Source: Bacteroidota bacterium (lineage in GTDB: Bacteria > Bacteroidota > Bacteroidia > Bacteroidales > VadinHA17). From it: a DNA stretch of 35,338 bases. The notes under the pieces were generated by a model, which saw nothing but the letters and a program-made list of their open reading frames with translations, made no database searches and had not been told where the DNA came from. This document shows, piece after piece, positions 13,691 to 21,541 of this stretch. Position 1 is the stretch's first letter; each line of letters starts with the position of its first letter. The stretch lies in assembly GCA_030596025.1 (NCBI GenBank), contig JAUVKW010000011.1, positions 1-35,338 on the forward strand, written 5' to 3'. The position numbers were made by a program, and so were the translations under genes.

Positions 13691-16000
13691 ATGAAAACAA
13701 GAAGAGATTTTATTAAAATCTCCGCAGTTGGAACCGGAGGCCTTGCAATAGGGCTTAGTTCTGTTAAGATTGCCCAGGCAAATGAGGGAGGAGGTTTGTT
13801 CAAGAAGCTTGAAAAAAAGCCGATTGTTCAAAATCGTTATCCTACTTATTGTGAGATTTGCTTCTGGAAATGTGCTGCATGGACTTATACAAATCAGAAA
13901 GGAGAACTGGTTAAGATTATTGGGAATGATGATGATCCGCATTGCAATGGACGGCTTTGTCCACGAGGAACCGGAGGAGTTGGAATGTATAATGATGAAG
14001 ATCGGTTAAAAACTCCTTTGATGAGGAAAGAGGTAAATGGCAAGCAGGTTTTTGAAGAGGTAAGCTGGGATGAAGCCCTAGATTATATTGCTGAAAAATT
14101 GCAGGGAATTGCAAAAGAACATGGTCCGGAATGTGTGGCTTTATTCTCTCATGGATCCGGCGGAAAATATTTTGGTCATTTATTAAAGGCATTCGGATCA
14201 GAGAATATTGCAGCTCCTTCTTATGCACAATGCCGGGGTCCCAGAGAAGTTGGTTTTATAGCTACGTTTGGTGCGGCTGTGGGATCTCCGGAGCCCACAG
14301 ATATCAGAGATACAGAATGTCTGGTTCTTATAGGTTCTCACCTGGGCGAGAATATGCATAATGGGCAGGTTCAGGAAATGTCGGCAGCAATTGATAAAGG
14401 GGCCACAATCATTACTGTAGATCCCAGGTATTCAACGGCTGCCAGCAAATCAAAACACTGGCTACCCATAAAGCCTGCTACCGATATGGCACTTTTATTG
14501 GCCTGGATAAATGTTATTATTGAGAACGAATGGTATAACAAGGAATATATAGAAAAGAATACCTACGGTTTTAAGCAGCTCAAACAGCATGTTAAGCAAA
14601 TGACACCTGAATGGGCATATGGGATTACGACCATTGAGCCCGATGTGATAAGGAAAACAGCTAAAGAAATGGCAAAAGCTTCTCCTGCAGTCATTGTTCA
14701 TCCCGGGCGTCATGTTACCTGGTATGGTGATGATACGCAGAGAACTCGCGCCATAGCCATATTGAATGCCCTTTTAGGCTCCTGGGGTAGCAGGGGTGGA
14801 TTTTTCCTTCCCGAGAGTATTCATCTTCCCAAGTATCCATCACCCAAGTATCCCAAGCCCACGAAATCATGGAGGGACGCATTTCCAGGTAAGTTTAAGT
14901 TAGCAGAATTGGCATTGGCTTCTGGAATTTGCGATGCTACTGTTCCAACCACTGAACGCGATTGCTCCTTTAAGGGATGGTTGGTATATGGAACAAATTT
15001 AATAGAAACCTTACCCAACCAGGAGCAGACCTATAAAGCAATTCAAAGCCTGGATCTTTTGGTGGCCATTGATACAATGCCCATGGAGATCACTGGTTAC
15101 GCCGATGTTATTTTACCGGAATGTACCTATTTAGAACGATACGATGACATCAGAACTTCAGGAACCAGGACACCATCCATTGCCTTACGAATGCCTGCTG
15201 CTGAGCCAAAATACGATTCCAAACCCGGATGGTGGATTGCTAAAGAGCTGGGAAAGAAACTAGGCTTAGAAGCTTACTTTAATTATGAAGATTACACAGA
15301 GGTTTTAGATTGGCAGTTAAAGCAGGTGGGTTCTTCGCTTGAGGAAATGAAAAAAATCGGGGTAAAAAAATTCAAACGTGAATATGGTGGTTTGTATTAT
15401 TATAAAGGAGAAAGTATAGAGTTCAATACAAATACAGGAAAAATTGAATTGTATTCTACTTCAATGCAGGATGAAGGGTATGATCCTCTTCCCAGCTATA
15501 CTCCACATCCGGAACCTCCAGGAGGCTATTACCGGTTAAATTATGGAAGGGCTCCAATGCATTCATTCAGCAGAACAACAAACAATCCATTGCTTTTCGA
15601 CCTGATGGAAGAAAATAACATATGGGTTAATCCTAAAATCGCTAATGAATGGGGTTTAAAGAACGGACAAGAAATTTGGTTAAAGAATCAAGATGGGATT
15701 GTTTCAAATTTTCCTGGCAAAGTCAGGGTTACTGAAAGAATTCGTTGGGATAGTGTTTTTGTAGTTCATGGTTTTGGACATTCAAACAAAAAATTAACGA
15801 GATCATATGGTAGAGGATTGAGTGATCAAAAGCTTATAACTAATGTCATGATTGACCCCATTATGGGAGGAACAGGAATGAGAGGGAACTTTGTGACCTT
15901 CCTGACGGAAGAGCCTACAGAACTTGAAAAAGCAAAAGGCAATCCTTACCTTGATGGAAAACAATCAATAATGAATGTTGGAAAGGAGGTTAAATCATGA
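13691..16000 (+). CDS. Tat-exported molybdopterin oxidoreductase, PsrA/PhsA type catalytic subunit
   Basis: 769 residues from ATG 13691. A frame extending to 13652 would add 13 residues before the Tat signal, so I rejected that start. The signal TRRDFIKISAVG (3-14) with a hydrophobic core ends near AQA (30), placing the enzyme in the periplasm. A [4Fe-4S] site is formed by C54, C57, C61 and C90 (CEICFWKC and LCPRG). C181 in YAQCRGPRE is the likely Mo ligand. The C-terminal dinucleotide-binding domain is complete. Family members reduce polysulfide, thiosulfate, tetrathionate or arsenate, or run in reverse. The sulfur genes around it favour polysulfide or thiosulfate, but sequence alone does not fix it. 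First gene of a seven-gene operon; overlaps the next gene by four bases. Confidence 0.88.
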   Translation: MKTRRDFIKISAVGTGGLAIGLSSVKIAQANEGGGLFKKLEKKPIVQNRYPTYCEICFWKCAAWTYTNQKGELVKIIGNDDDPHCNGRLCPRGTGGVGMYNDEDRLKTPLMRKEVNGKQVFEEVSWDEALDYIAEKLQGIAKEHGPECVALFSHGSGGKYFGHLLKAFGSENIAAPSYAQCRGPREVGFIATFGAAVGSPEPTDIRDTECLVLIGSHLGENMHNGQVQEMSAAIDKGATIITVDPRYSTAASKSKHWLPIKPATDMALLLAWINVIIENEWYNKEYIEKNTYGFKQLKQHVKQMTPEWAYGITTIEPDVIRKTAKEMAKASPAVIVHPGRHVTWYGDDTQRTRAIAILNALLGSWGSRGGFFLPESIHLPKYPSPKYPKPTKSWRDAFPGKFKLAELALASGICDATVPTTERDCSFKGWLVYGTNLIETLPNQEQTYKAIQSLDLLVAIDTMPMEITGYADVILPECTYLERYDDIRTSGTRTPSIALRMPAAEPKYDSKPGWWIAKELGKKLGLEAYFNYEDYTEVLDWQLKQVGSSLEEMKKIGVKKFKREYGGLYYYKGESIEFNTNTGKIELYSTSMQDEGYDPLPSYTPHPEPPGGYYRLNYGRAPMHSFSRTTNNPLLFDLMEENNIWVNPKIANEWGLKNGQEIWLKNQDGIVSNFPGKVRVTERIRWDSVFVVHGFGHSNKKLTRSYGRGLSDQKLITNVMIDPIMGGTGMRGNFVTFLTEEPTELEKAKGNPYLDGKQSIMNVGKEVKS
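15983..15990 (+). promoter_or_regulatory. Perfect Shine-Dalgarno before the Fe-S subunit gene
   Basis: AAGGAGGT lies six bases before the ATG at 15997, inside the end of the catalytic-subunit gene. Such a strong ribosome-binding site is rare in this window, where most starts have only A-rich leaders. It supports the 15997 start and tight translation of this subunit. Confidence 0.6.
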
Positions 16001-16530
16001 GATATGCAATGGCAATAGATACAAAGAAGTGTGTGGGTTGCAGTGATTGTGTAGTTGCCTGTCAGGTCGAAAATAATGTACCTGTAGGTTACTGCAGGGA
16101 CTGGGTGACAGAAACCGTTGATGGTACTTACCCAAGCCTTGAAATTGAAATACGATCTGAAAGATGTAATCATTGTGATAATGCTCCTTGTGTAAGATGC
16201 TGTCCAACCGGAGCAAGTCATATTGTTGAGGGGGGAGTTGTGCTGGTTACACCCAACAAGTGTATTGGTTGTGGTGCTTGTATACAATCATGTCCCTATG
16301 ATGCCAGGTATTCACACCCTGATGGCCATGTTGATAAGTGCACTTTTTGTTTGCATAGGGTTAAAAAGGGACAGGATCCTGCATGTGTATCAGTATGCCC
16401 TACTAAATGTATGTATTTTGGTGATCTGGATAATCCAAATAGTGATGTTTCGAAAATGATTGCTAAAAGAAAATATAAAACTCTTGCTCCCGAAGCGGGG
16501 ACTAAACCACAAATTTTTTATTTGATCTAA
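15997..16530 (+). CDS. Four-cluster [4Fe-4S] electron-transfer subunit, PsrB/PhsB/NrfC type
   Basis: 177 residues with four ferredoxin-type cysteine groups in order: CVGCSDCVVAC (12-22), CNHCDNAPCVRCCP (around 57-70), CIGCGACIQSCP (around 89-100) and CTFC...CVSVCP (around 115-136). This is the full set for four [4Fe-4S] clusters that pass electrons between the molybdoenzyme and the membrane subunit. There is no signal peptide, so it is carried through the Tat system by its partner. The ATGA overlap with the catalytic subunit indicates translational coupling. Normal length for the family. Alternative assignments (DmsB, TtrB) share the same layout. Confidence 0.92.
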   Translation: MRYAMAIDTKKCVGCSDCVVACQVENNVPVGYCRDWVTETVDGTYPSLEIEIRSERCNHCDNAPCVRCCPTGASHIVEGGVVLVTPNKCIGCGACIQSCPYDARYSHPDGHVDKCTFCLHRVKKGQDPACVSVCPTKCMYFGDLDNPNSDVSKMIAKRKYKTLAPEAGTKPQIFYLI

Positions 16531-16550
16531 GACCTAATAAAAATCTGAAT

Positions 16551-17492
16551 ATGAACGAAGAACTGATCATTAGCGGAAGAATGAATCAGGGGATTGACCC
16601 TTATTTACATTTATGGCATTGGCCTATTCCTTTGTATCTTTTTCTTGGTGGACTGGCGGCTGGCTTGTTGTTTTTTGCAGGCTTGTACTATATTCTCGGT
16701 AAAGAGAAAGAATTGCCAACGGCAGTAAAATGGGCTAGCTTTCTTGCTGCGCCTGCATTAGTTATAGGCTTATTTTTCTTATTTATTGACCTGAAGAACA
16801 AACTTTTCTTCTGGCAGTTATATACAACTATCAGAATTACTTCTCCAATGTCGTGGGGTGCCTGGACACTTATGCTTATTACTCCCCTTGCCTTTATCTG
16901 GAGTGCCAGTTACTTAAGGGAATTAGTTCCAAATTGGGATTGGAGGCTTAAAATACTATATGATTTTGAGAGATTAGCCATTAAATTCAGAAAACATATA
17001 GCATGGGCATTGGTATTTCTTGCTGTTATACTGGGAATATATACAGGAATTTTATTATCTGCATTTAATGCCAGGCCTCTTTGGAACACGTCCTTACTGG
17101 GCCCTTTATTCCTTACTTCAGGGCTTTCAACAGGAGCAGCAACCATTATGTGGATGTCAAAAGATCATGCTGAACGAATGCTTTTTAGCAAGATAGACCT
17201 GATACTTATTGGAGTGGAATTATTTTTCATTATTCACTTGTTTATGGGTTTTCTTGCCTCTACGGAAGTTCAGATCAATGCTGCATATTTATTTCTGGGC
17301 GGAGAATTTACCGTTTCATTCTGGGTTTTTGTAATCCTTCTGGGTTTAATTTTTCCGGCAATTCTTGAAATTCTTGAGCTCAGGGGTTTTAAAGTTCCGG
17401 TAGCCATTCCTGCAGGATTGATCATATTCGGAGGGCTTATGTTTCGACTTATCATGGTTGAAGCCGGACAGGTAACCCGTTATTTATATTAA
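16551..17492 (+). CDS. nrfD: NrfD/PsrC-type quinone-interacting membrane subunit
   Basis: 313 residues with eight or so hydrophobic helices. The N-terminal part WHWPIPLYLFLGGLAAGLLF (about 23-42) is the NrfD/PsrC signature region that borders the quinone site. It lacks haem, as expected. It anchors the PsrA/PsrB-like pair to the outer face of the inner membrane and exchanges electrons with menaquinone. Starts at ATG 16551, 20 bases after the Fe-S subunit. In this operon it completes a PsrABC-like complex. Whether quinol is oxidised (sulfur respiration) or quinone reduced (sulfur oxidation) cannot be decided from sequence. Confidence 0.92.
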   Translation: MNEELIISGRMNQGIDPYLHLWHWPIPLYLFLGGLAAGLLFFAGLYYILGKEKELPTAVKWASFLAAPALVIGLFFLFIDLKNKLFFWQLYTTIRITSPMSWGAWTLMLITPLAFIWSASYLRELVPNWDWRLKILYDFERLAIKFRKHIAWALVFLAVILGIYTGILLSAFNARPLWNTSLLGPLFLTSGLSTGAATIMWMSKDHAERMLFSKIDLILIGVELFFIIHLFMGFLASTEVQINAAYLFLGGEFTVSFWVFVILLGLIFPAILEILELRGFKVPVAIPAGLIIFGGLMFRLIMVEAGQVTRYLY

Positions 17493-17516
17493 AAATTAAT
17501 TAATACTAATATACAA

Positions 17517-18047
17517 ATGAAAAATCTGGAAGAAAGAAGCAAACAATACCTCAACCCTTACTTTGGAGGAGTGTTGCTGGGTTTGTTACTATTATTAACG
17601 GTGTATATTACAGGAAGAGGATTAGGGGCAACCGGAGCCATAAAGAGCTCAATAGTAACGGCAGTTGACCGGGTTGCACCCACATATGCTGAAAATCAGG
17701 CTTATTACAGCAAGTTTTTAAGCGATGATCATCATCCCATGAGTAACTGGTTGGTGTTTGAAACGATTGGGATTTTTGTGGGAGCTTTTCTATCTGGACT
17801 TATTGCAGGACGTGTGAAAAAATTCAGAATTGAACATTCTCCAAAAATTACACCTAAAACACGACTTATTTTTGCAACATTAGGAGGGATGTTATTTGGT
17901 ATTGGATCACAATTTGGAAGGGGTTGTACCAGTGGAGCAGCTCTAAGTGGCACAGCCACTATGGCAACAGCCGGTTTTTTGGCAATGATGCTTATTTTCG
18001 GATCGGGCTATTTATTTGCTTATTTTTTCCGAAAATTATGGATTTAG
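17517..18047 (+). CDS. YeeE/YedE-family sulfur transporter, first half-protein
   Basis: 176 residues with about four membrane helices. The family signature FGRGCTSGAALSG holds the conserved cysteine C137, which in characterised YeeE relays thiosulfate through the channel. Full-length YeeE has two such halves; here each half is a separate gene, this one and the next. Residues 42-75 form an extra extracytoplasmic stretch (VDRVAPTYAENQAYYSKF). The pair is placed straight after the PsrABC-like genes, which suggests import of thiosulfate or of a sulfane-sulfur species for, or from, that complex (inference). Family call is firm. Confidence 0.88.
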   Translation: MKNLEERSKQYLNPYFGGVLLGLLLLLTVYITGRGLGATGAIKSSIVTAVDRVAPTYAENQAYYSKFLSDDHHPMSNWLVFETIGIFVGAFLSGLIAGRVKKFRIEHSPKITPKTRLIFATLGGMLFGIGSQFGRGCTSGAALSGTATMATAGFLAMMLIFGSGYLFAYFFRKLWI

Positions 18048-18092
18048 TGATCATTTTTTGAAATAGGTTTTAATAAATTGAAATATAAAATT

Positions 18093-18683
18093 ATGGGACC
18101 TCTAATTAGTCAAGGTTATATTAATCAGGAATGGAATTTTGTTATCGCCCTGCTTTTGGGTGTTGCATTTGGGTACATTCTTGAGGCAAGTGGCTTTTCA
18201 TCTTCAAGGAAACTAGCCGGTGTGTTTTATGGTTACGATTTTGTAGTTCTAAGAGTTTTTATGACAGCAGCAATGGTAGCAATGATTGGCTTAGTTTATT
18301 TTGATCACATGAATTGGATAGATATTTCTAAAATATTTATATTACCTACATTTTTAACTTCAGTCATTGTTGGAGGAGTTATTATGGGTTTGGGGTTTAT
18401 TATGGGTGGTTATTGCCCCGGAACCAGTTTTACCGGTGTGGCAATAGGGAAACTTGATGCAGTTTTTTTTACGGCCGGACTATACCTGGGTATCTTTATT
18501 TTTTCAACTGCCTTTCCGTTGATTGAGGGTATTTATTATGGTGGAGAACTCGGCCCGGTAACAGTTATGGAGACTTTTGGAATTTCACGAGAGCTATTTG
18601 CTTTTCTGTTTATTATGGCTACACTGATGGCATTCTTTGTCGTATCATTGGTACAGAAAAGAGTTAAGAAAATAGAAGTTTAA
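18093..18683 (+). CDS. YeeE/YedE-family sulfur transporter, second half-protein
   Basis: 196 residues from ATG 18093. A TTG at 18078 would add five residues, but the ATG is preferred. Five or so membrane helices are visible, including MGGYCPGTSFTG (around 104-115) with the conserved cysteine C108, the counterpart of GRGCTSG in the first half. Together the two proteins supply both cysteine loops of a complete YeeE-like channel, probably as a heterodimer. It follows the first half by 45 bases and precedes the membrane-anchored rhodanese-fold proteins by 12 bases. Confidence 0.87.
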   Translation: MGPLISQGYINQEWNFVIALLLGVAFGYILEASGFSSSRKLAGVFYGYDFVVLRVFMTAAMVAMIGLVYFDHMNWIDISKIFILPTFLTSVIVGGVIMGLGFIMGGYCPGTSFTGVAIGKLDAVFFTAGLYLGIFIFSTAFPLIEGIYYGGELGPVTVMETFGISRELFAFLFIMATLMAFFVVSLVQKRVKKIEV

Positions 18684-18695
18684 TACACACTACTA

Positions 18696-19328
18696 ATGAA
18701 TAAGACATATTATTTTTTAATTGCTTTAACATTTGCTTTGGGATTTGGCGCTTTGTTCCTGCCTGAGAAATCACACACCAAAGAAATCACACCTGAGCAA
18801 CTGTTTTATAAAATGAATAATCCATCCAGATTTGTCACTACTGACCAGGTAGCAAGATTAATTATTGAATCTGATCCCGCACTGCTCCTTGTAGATGCAC
18901 GATCACCTGATCAATATAGATTATTTTCTCTTCCAGGTGCTATGAATATTCCCATGAAGGAACTCGTAGATTCAAATGGAATAATTTGTTCTAAGTGGGT
19001 AGATTATTTAGATATAGAAGGATTGAATGTTATTTTCTTTTCAAACTCTGATGTAATTGCCGATCAGGTTTGGGTAATTTGTACCAGGCATGAACTAGAC
19101 AATCTGTATGTAATGAGGGGAGGCTTAAATACCTGGGCAGAAACAATTTTAAAGCCTCAAAAACCTTTTGAATCCTCTCCTATAGAAGAGTTTGCCTTAT
19201 ATGATTTTAGAAGAGGTGCATGTCAGTATTTTGGAGGAGGATCTATTAGCATTAAGTCAGATGTAGTTGCAGATCCGGTTCCGCGGATTCGTAGAAAGAA
19301 GAAGACCGTTGTAGCAGGAGGTTGTTAG
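18696..19328 (+). CDS. Membrane-anchored rhodanese-fold protein without catalytic cysteine
   Basis: 210 residues: one N-terminal membrane segment or uncleaved signal (about 5-22), then a rhodanese domain (about 45-155; VDARSPDQYRLFSLPGAMNIP, MRGGLNTW). The active loop reads FFSNSDVIADQ, with S116 where rhodaneses have the persulfide cysteine, so normal catalysis is unlikely. A C-terminal extension (about 165-210) is basic and cysteine-bearing, and ends VVAGGC. That terminal cysteine could itself hold sulfur (speculative). Its place in the operon after the YeeE/YedE halves suggests a docking or sulfur-binding accessory role. The rhodanese fold is clear, the role is not. Confidence 0.82.
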   Translation: MNKTYYFLIALTFALGFGALFLPEKSHTKEITPEQLFYKMNNPSRFVTTDQVARLIIESDPALLLVDARSPDQYRLFSLPGAMNIPMKELVDSNGIICSKWVDYLDIEGLNVIFFSNSDVIADQVWVICTRHELDNLYVMRGGLNTWAETILKPQKPFESSPIEEFALYDFRRGACQYFGGGSISIKSDVVADPVPRIRRKKKTVVAGGC

Positions 19329-19353
19329 TTATAATTTTAATTTTTTAGAAATC

Positions 19354-19911
19354 ATGATTCATGCAAAGAATCCCAGGCGTTTAACACTTTCACTAATAGT
19401 TTTCGTATTAATTATAATTGTTGGCTTGATTACAATGAACAAGCCAGAGTTTAGTTATAAAAACAACTCGGCTCAAGTATTAAAAAGTATCCTAAATAAA
19501 GAGGGAGAATTAATACCCGAAAAAGCAATATTTTATGCGGAAGAGAACAATCCATCTTTTGTTTTTGTAGATATAAGGAACCCTTATGAATATATTAAAG
19601 GACATATTCCTAATGCCATAAACATACCTTTGACTGAACTTTTGTCTAAAGAAACTATGAAAACATTTGACAAGTATGTCAGAGACAAAACCACTATTGT
19701 GATATATGCAAATACTCAGACAGAGGCAAATGGCTCCTGGATGCTTTTAAAGCAGCTGGGATATTCTGATATAAAAGTATTAATTGGGGGTTTTGAGTAT
19801 TATTCTAAAGAACTTAAAGAGAATGAAAAAGTACCTGAGACCCCTGAATATTTTGTAGAAACTCCAAAGTATGATTTTGCTAAAATAGCAAAGGAAGCAT
19901 CTTCAAATTAA
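19354..19911 (+). CDS. Second membrane-anchored rhodanese-fold protein without catalytic cysteine
   Basis: 185 residues: an N-terminal membrane anchor (about 10-28) and one rhodanese domain (about 50-160; FVDIRNPYEYIKGHIPNAIN is highly typical). The active loop is IYANTQTEANGS with A119 at the catalytic cysteine, and the whole protein has no cysteine at all. It therefore cannot form a persulfide and is probably a binding or structural module. Last gene of the operon from 13691. Its stop codon overlaps the stop of the convergent MlaF gene within TTAA, leaving no room for a dedicated terminator. Confidence 0.82.
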   Translation: MIHAKNPRRLTLSLIVFVLIIIVGLITMNKPEFSYKNNSAQVLKSILNKEGELIPEKAIFYAEENNPSFVFVDIRNPYEYIKGHIPNAINIPLTELLSKETMKTFDKYVRDKTTIVIYANTQTEANGSWMLLKQLGYSDIKVLIGGFEYYSKELKENEKVPETPEYFVETPKYDFAKIAKEASSN

Positions 19912-20669
19912 ATATCCGAGTTCATTTTTTTCAATTGTTTTGCAAGATTATTTGCAAATACAAACTGGTTGAGTTCTTCATTGCTGGAATCAAGAATATC
20001 TTTATTTGATCCTTCCCATAATTTTCGGCCCTGGTATATAAAAACAACCTTTTCCCCAATTTCCATTACGGAATTCATGTCGTGAGTATTTACAACTGTT
20101 GTCATATTGAATTCTTCTGTAATTTCTTTAATAAGGGCATCAATTAGTATGGCAGTTTTAGGATCAAGCCCTGAGTTAGGTTCATCGCAAAACAAATAAT
20201 CGGGATTTAACGCGATGGCACGTGCCAGAGCAACTCTTTTTTGCATACCACCACTGATTTCAGCAGAAAACAGATGACCCGCATCTTTAATATCTACCCG
20301 GTCGAGACAAAATCTGGCTCGTTCTTTTTTTTCCTGGAATGACAATTGGGTAAACATATCAAGAGGATACATTATGTTTTCAATTACTGTTGCTGAATCA
20401 AACAGGGCTCCTCCCTGGAACATCATACCCACCTTCTGACGAATTTTTTTCTTTGCTTTAAAAGGGAGTTTGTTAAATACTACATCGTCATACATTACAC
20501 TGCCTTCGTCAGGATCAAAGAGGCCGATTAAACATTTAAGAAAAACAGTTTTCCCAGATCCGCTTTGCCCAATAATCAAATTTGTTTTTCCCGGATCAAA
20601 TTTTACAGAAATGTTATCCAGAACTTTCAGGTTTCCCAAAGACTTTGAAATATTTATGGCTTCGATCAT
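19908..20669 (-). CDS. mlaF: MlaF-like ABC transporter ATP-binding protein
   Basis: 253 residues. Walker A GQSGSGKT (34-41), signature ISGGMQ (138-143) and Walker B LFCDEP (159-164) are intact, followed by the MlaF-type PNSGLDP stretch. Energises the MlaE permease for phospholipid movement between inner and outer membranes. Overlaps the end of mlaE by four bases, so translationally coupled. No MCE-domain (MlaD) gene follows in the window; it may be elsewhere in the genome. Confidence 0.9.
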   Translation of the reverse strand: MIEAINISKSLGNLKVLDNISVKFDPGKTNLIIGQSGSGKTVFLKCLIGLFDPDEGSVMYDDVVFNKLPFKAKKKIRQKVGMMFQGGALFDSATVIENIMYPLDMFTQLSFQEKKERARFCLDRVDIKDAGHLFSAEISGGMQKRVALARAIALNPDYLFCDEPNSGLDPKTAILIDALIKEITEEFNMTTVVNTHDMNSVMEIGEKVVFIYQGRKLWEGSNKDILDSSNEELNQFVFANNLAKQLKKMNSDI

Positions 20670-21406
20670 GACAGGAGAAGCTGTGTAAGAATTACATTAA
20701 ACAATAATATAACAATGCTGCTGTAAACAACAGCCTTGGTACTGGCTTTTCCTACTTCAATAGATCCTCCCTTTACAAAATAGCCGTGAAATGAAGATAC
20801 AGATGTAATAATGAAAGCAAAGAAAACAGTTTTAACCATGGCATAGGTAATGTAGAATGGGATAAAGGCATATTGAATTCCAATTATGAAATATTCAGAG
20901 GAAACAACACCTGTTGCCAGAACAGCAACCCATCCACCAAAAACACCGACAATAATGCTGATTGTGGTTAAAATTGGGTTAAAAAACACAGCAGCAATAA
21001 TTTTGGGCAGGATTAAATAACTGGCCGAGTTTACACCCATTATTTCAAGGGCATCAATCTGCTCTGTAACCCTCATGGTCCCTAATTCAGAAGCAATACT
21101 GGATCCAACTTTCCCAGCCAGGATTAGAGCAATCATTGTGGAAGAAAATTCAAGTATCATTGAATCACGACAGCCCAATCCAATTAAGTATAATGGCAGT
21201 AATGGGTTTTCCATATTGTAGGCTGTTTGCAGGGTAATTACAGCACCCATAAATGCTGAAATAATTATGACAATCCCAATAGAGTTGAGCCCCAGGGAAT
21301 GTATTTCCTTCACAATTTGTTTATAATAAACGCTTTGTTTCTCTGGCTTAGCAAACACTTTAGAAAGAAGTATAAAGTATTTGCCTATTTGGTAGATAAT
21401 GTTCAT
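20666..21406 (-). CDS. mlaE: MlaE-like ABC transporter permease
   Basis: 246 residues with five to six membrane helices and the conserved MlaE core (SSTMIALILAGKVGSSIASE, LGTMRVTEQIDALEIMGVNS around residues 88-126). Forms the membrane part of the lipid-transport complex with MlaF encoded directly downstream. Starts at ATG 21406. A candidate -7 element TAATTTTG lies on the minus strand at 21424-21431. Divergent from the mannose-1-phosphate guanylyltransferase gene. Confidence 0.9.
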   Translation of the reverse strand: MNIIYQIGKYFILLSKVFAKPEKQSVYYKQIVKEIHSLGLNSIGIVIIISAFMGAVITLQTAYNMENPLLPLYLIGLGCRDSMILEFSSTMIALILAGKVGSSIASELGTMRVTEQIDALEIMGVNSASYLILPKIIAAVFFNPILTTISIIVGVFGGWVAVLATGVVSSEYFIIGIQYAFIPFYITYAMVKTVFFAFIITSVSSFHGYFVKGGSIEVGKASTKAVVYSSIVILLFNVILTQLLLS

Positions 21407-21503
21407 TTTATTGAGCTTGATGACAAAATTACGAATTATTTACAAATACTATGATCAAGTAGGATAGGCTTTTAATTTGGTAAAGATACTTTGCATTTTT
21501 TTT

Positions 21504-21511
21504 TATCTTTG
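21504..21511 (+). promoter_or_regulatory. Candidate -7 promoter element of manC
   Basis: TATCTTTG matches the Bacteroidota -7 consensus TAnnTTTG and lies 30 bases before the ATG at 21542. A TTTG at 21476-21479 could be the -33 element, although the gap of 24 bases is a little long. Confidence 0.35.
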
Positions 21512-21541
21512 ACTTACAACAAACAAAATGAAAACAAGTTT

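Noticed and set aside
13691-16000. Assigning the molybdoenzyme as arsenate reductase or formate dehydrogenase
   Set aside because: No arsenic genes nearby. The probable Mo ligand is Cys, not Sec, and formate dehydrogenase motifs are not evident. Sulfur context is better, but the substrate is left open.
21491-21541. TTG start of the guanylyltransferase adding 17 residues
   Set aside because: The added residues precede the conserved N-terminal nucleotide-binding motif, and the frame covers the candidate promoter element.
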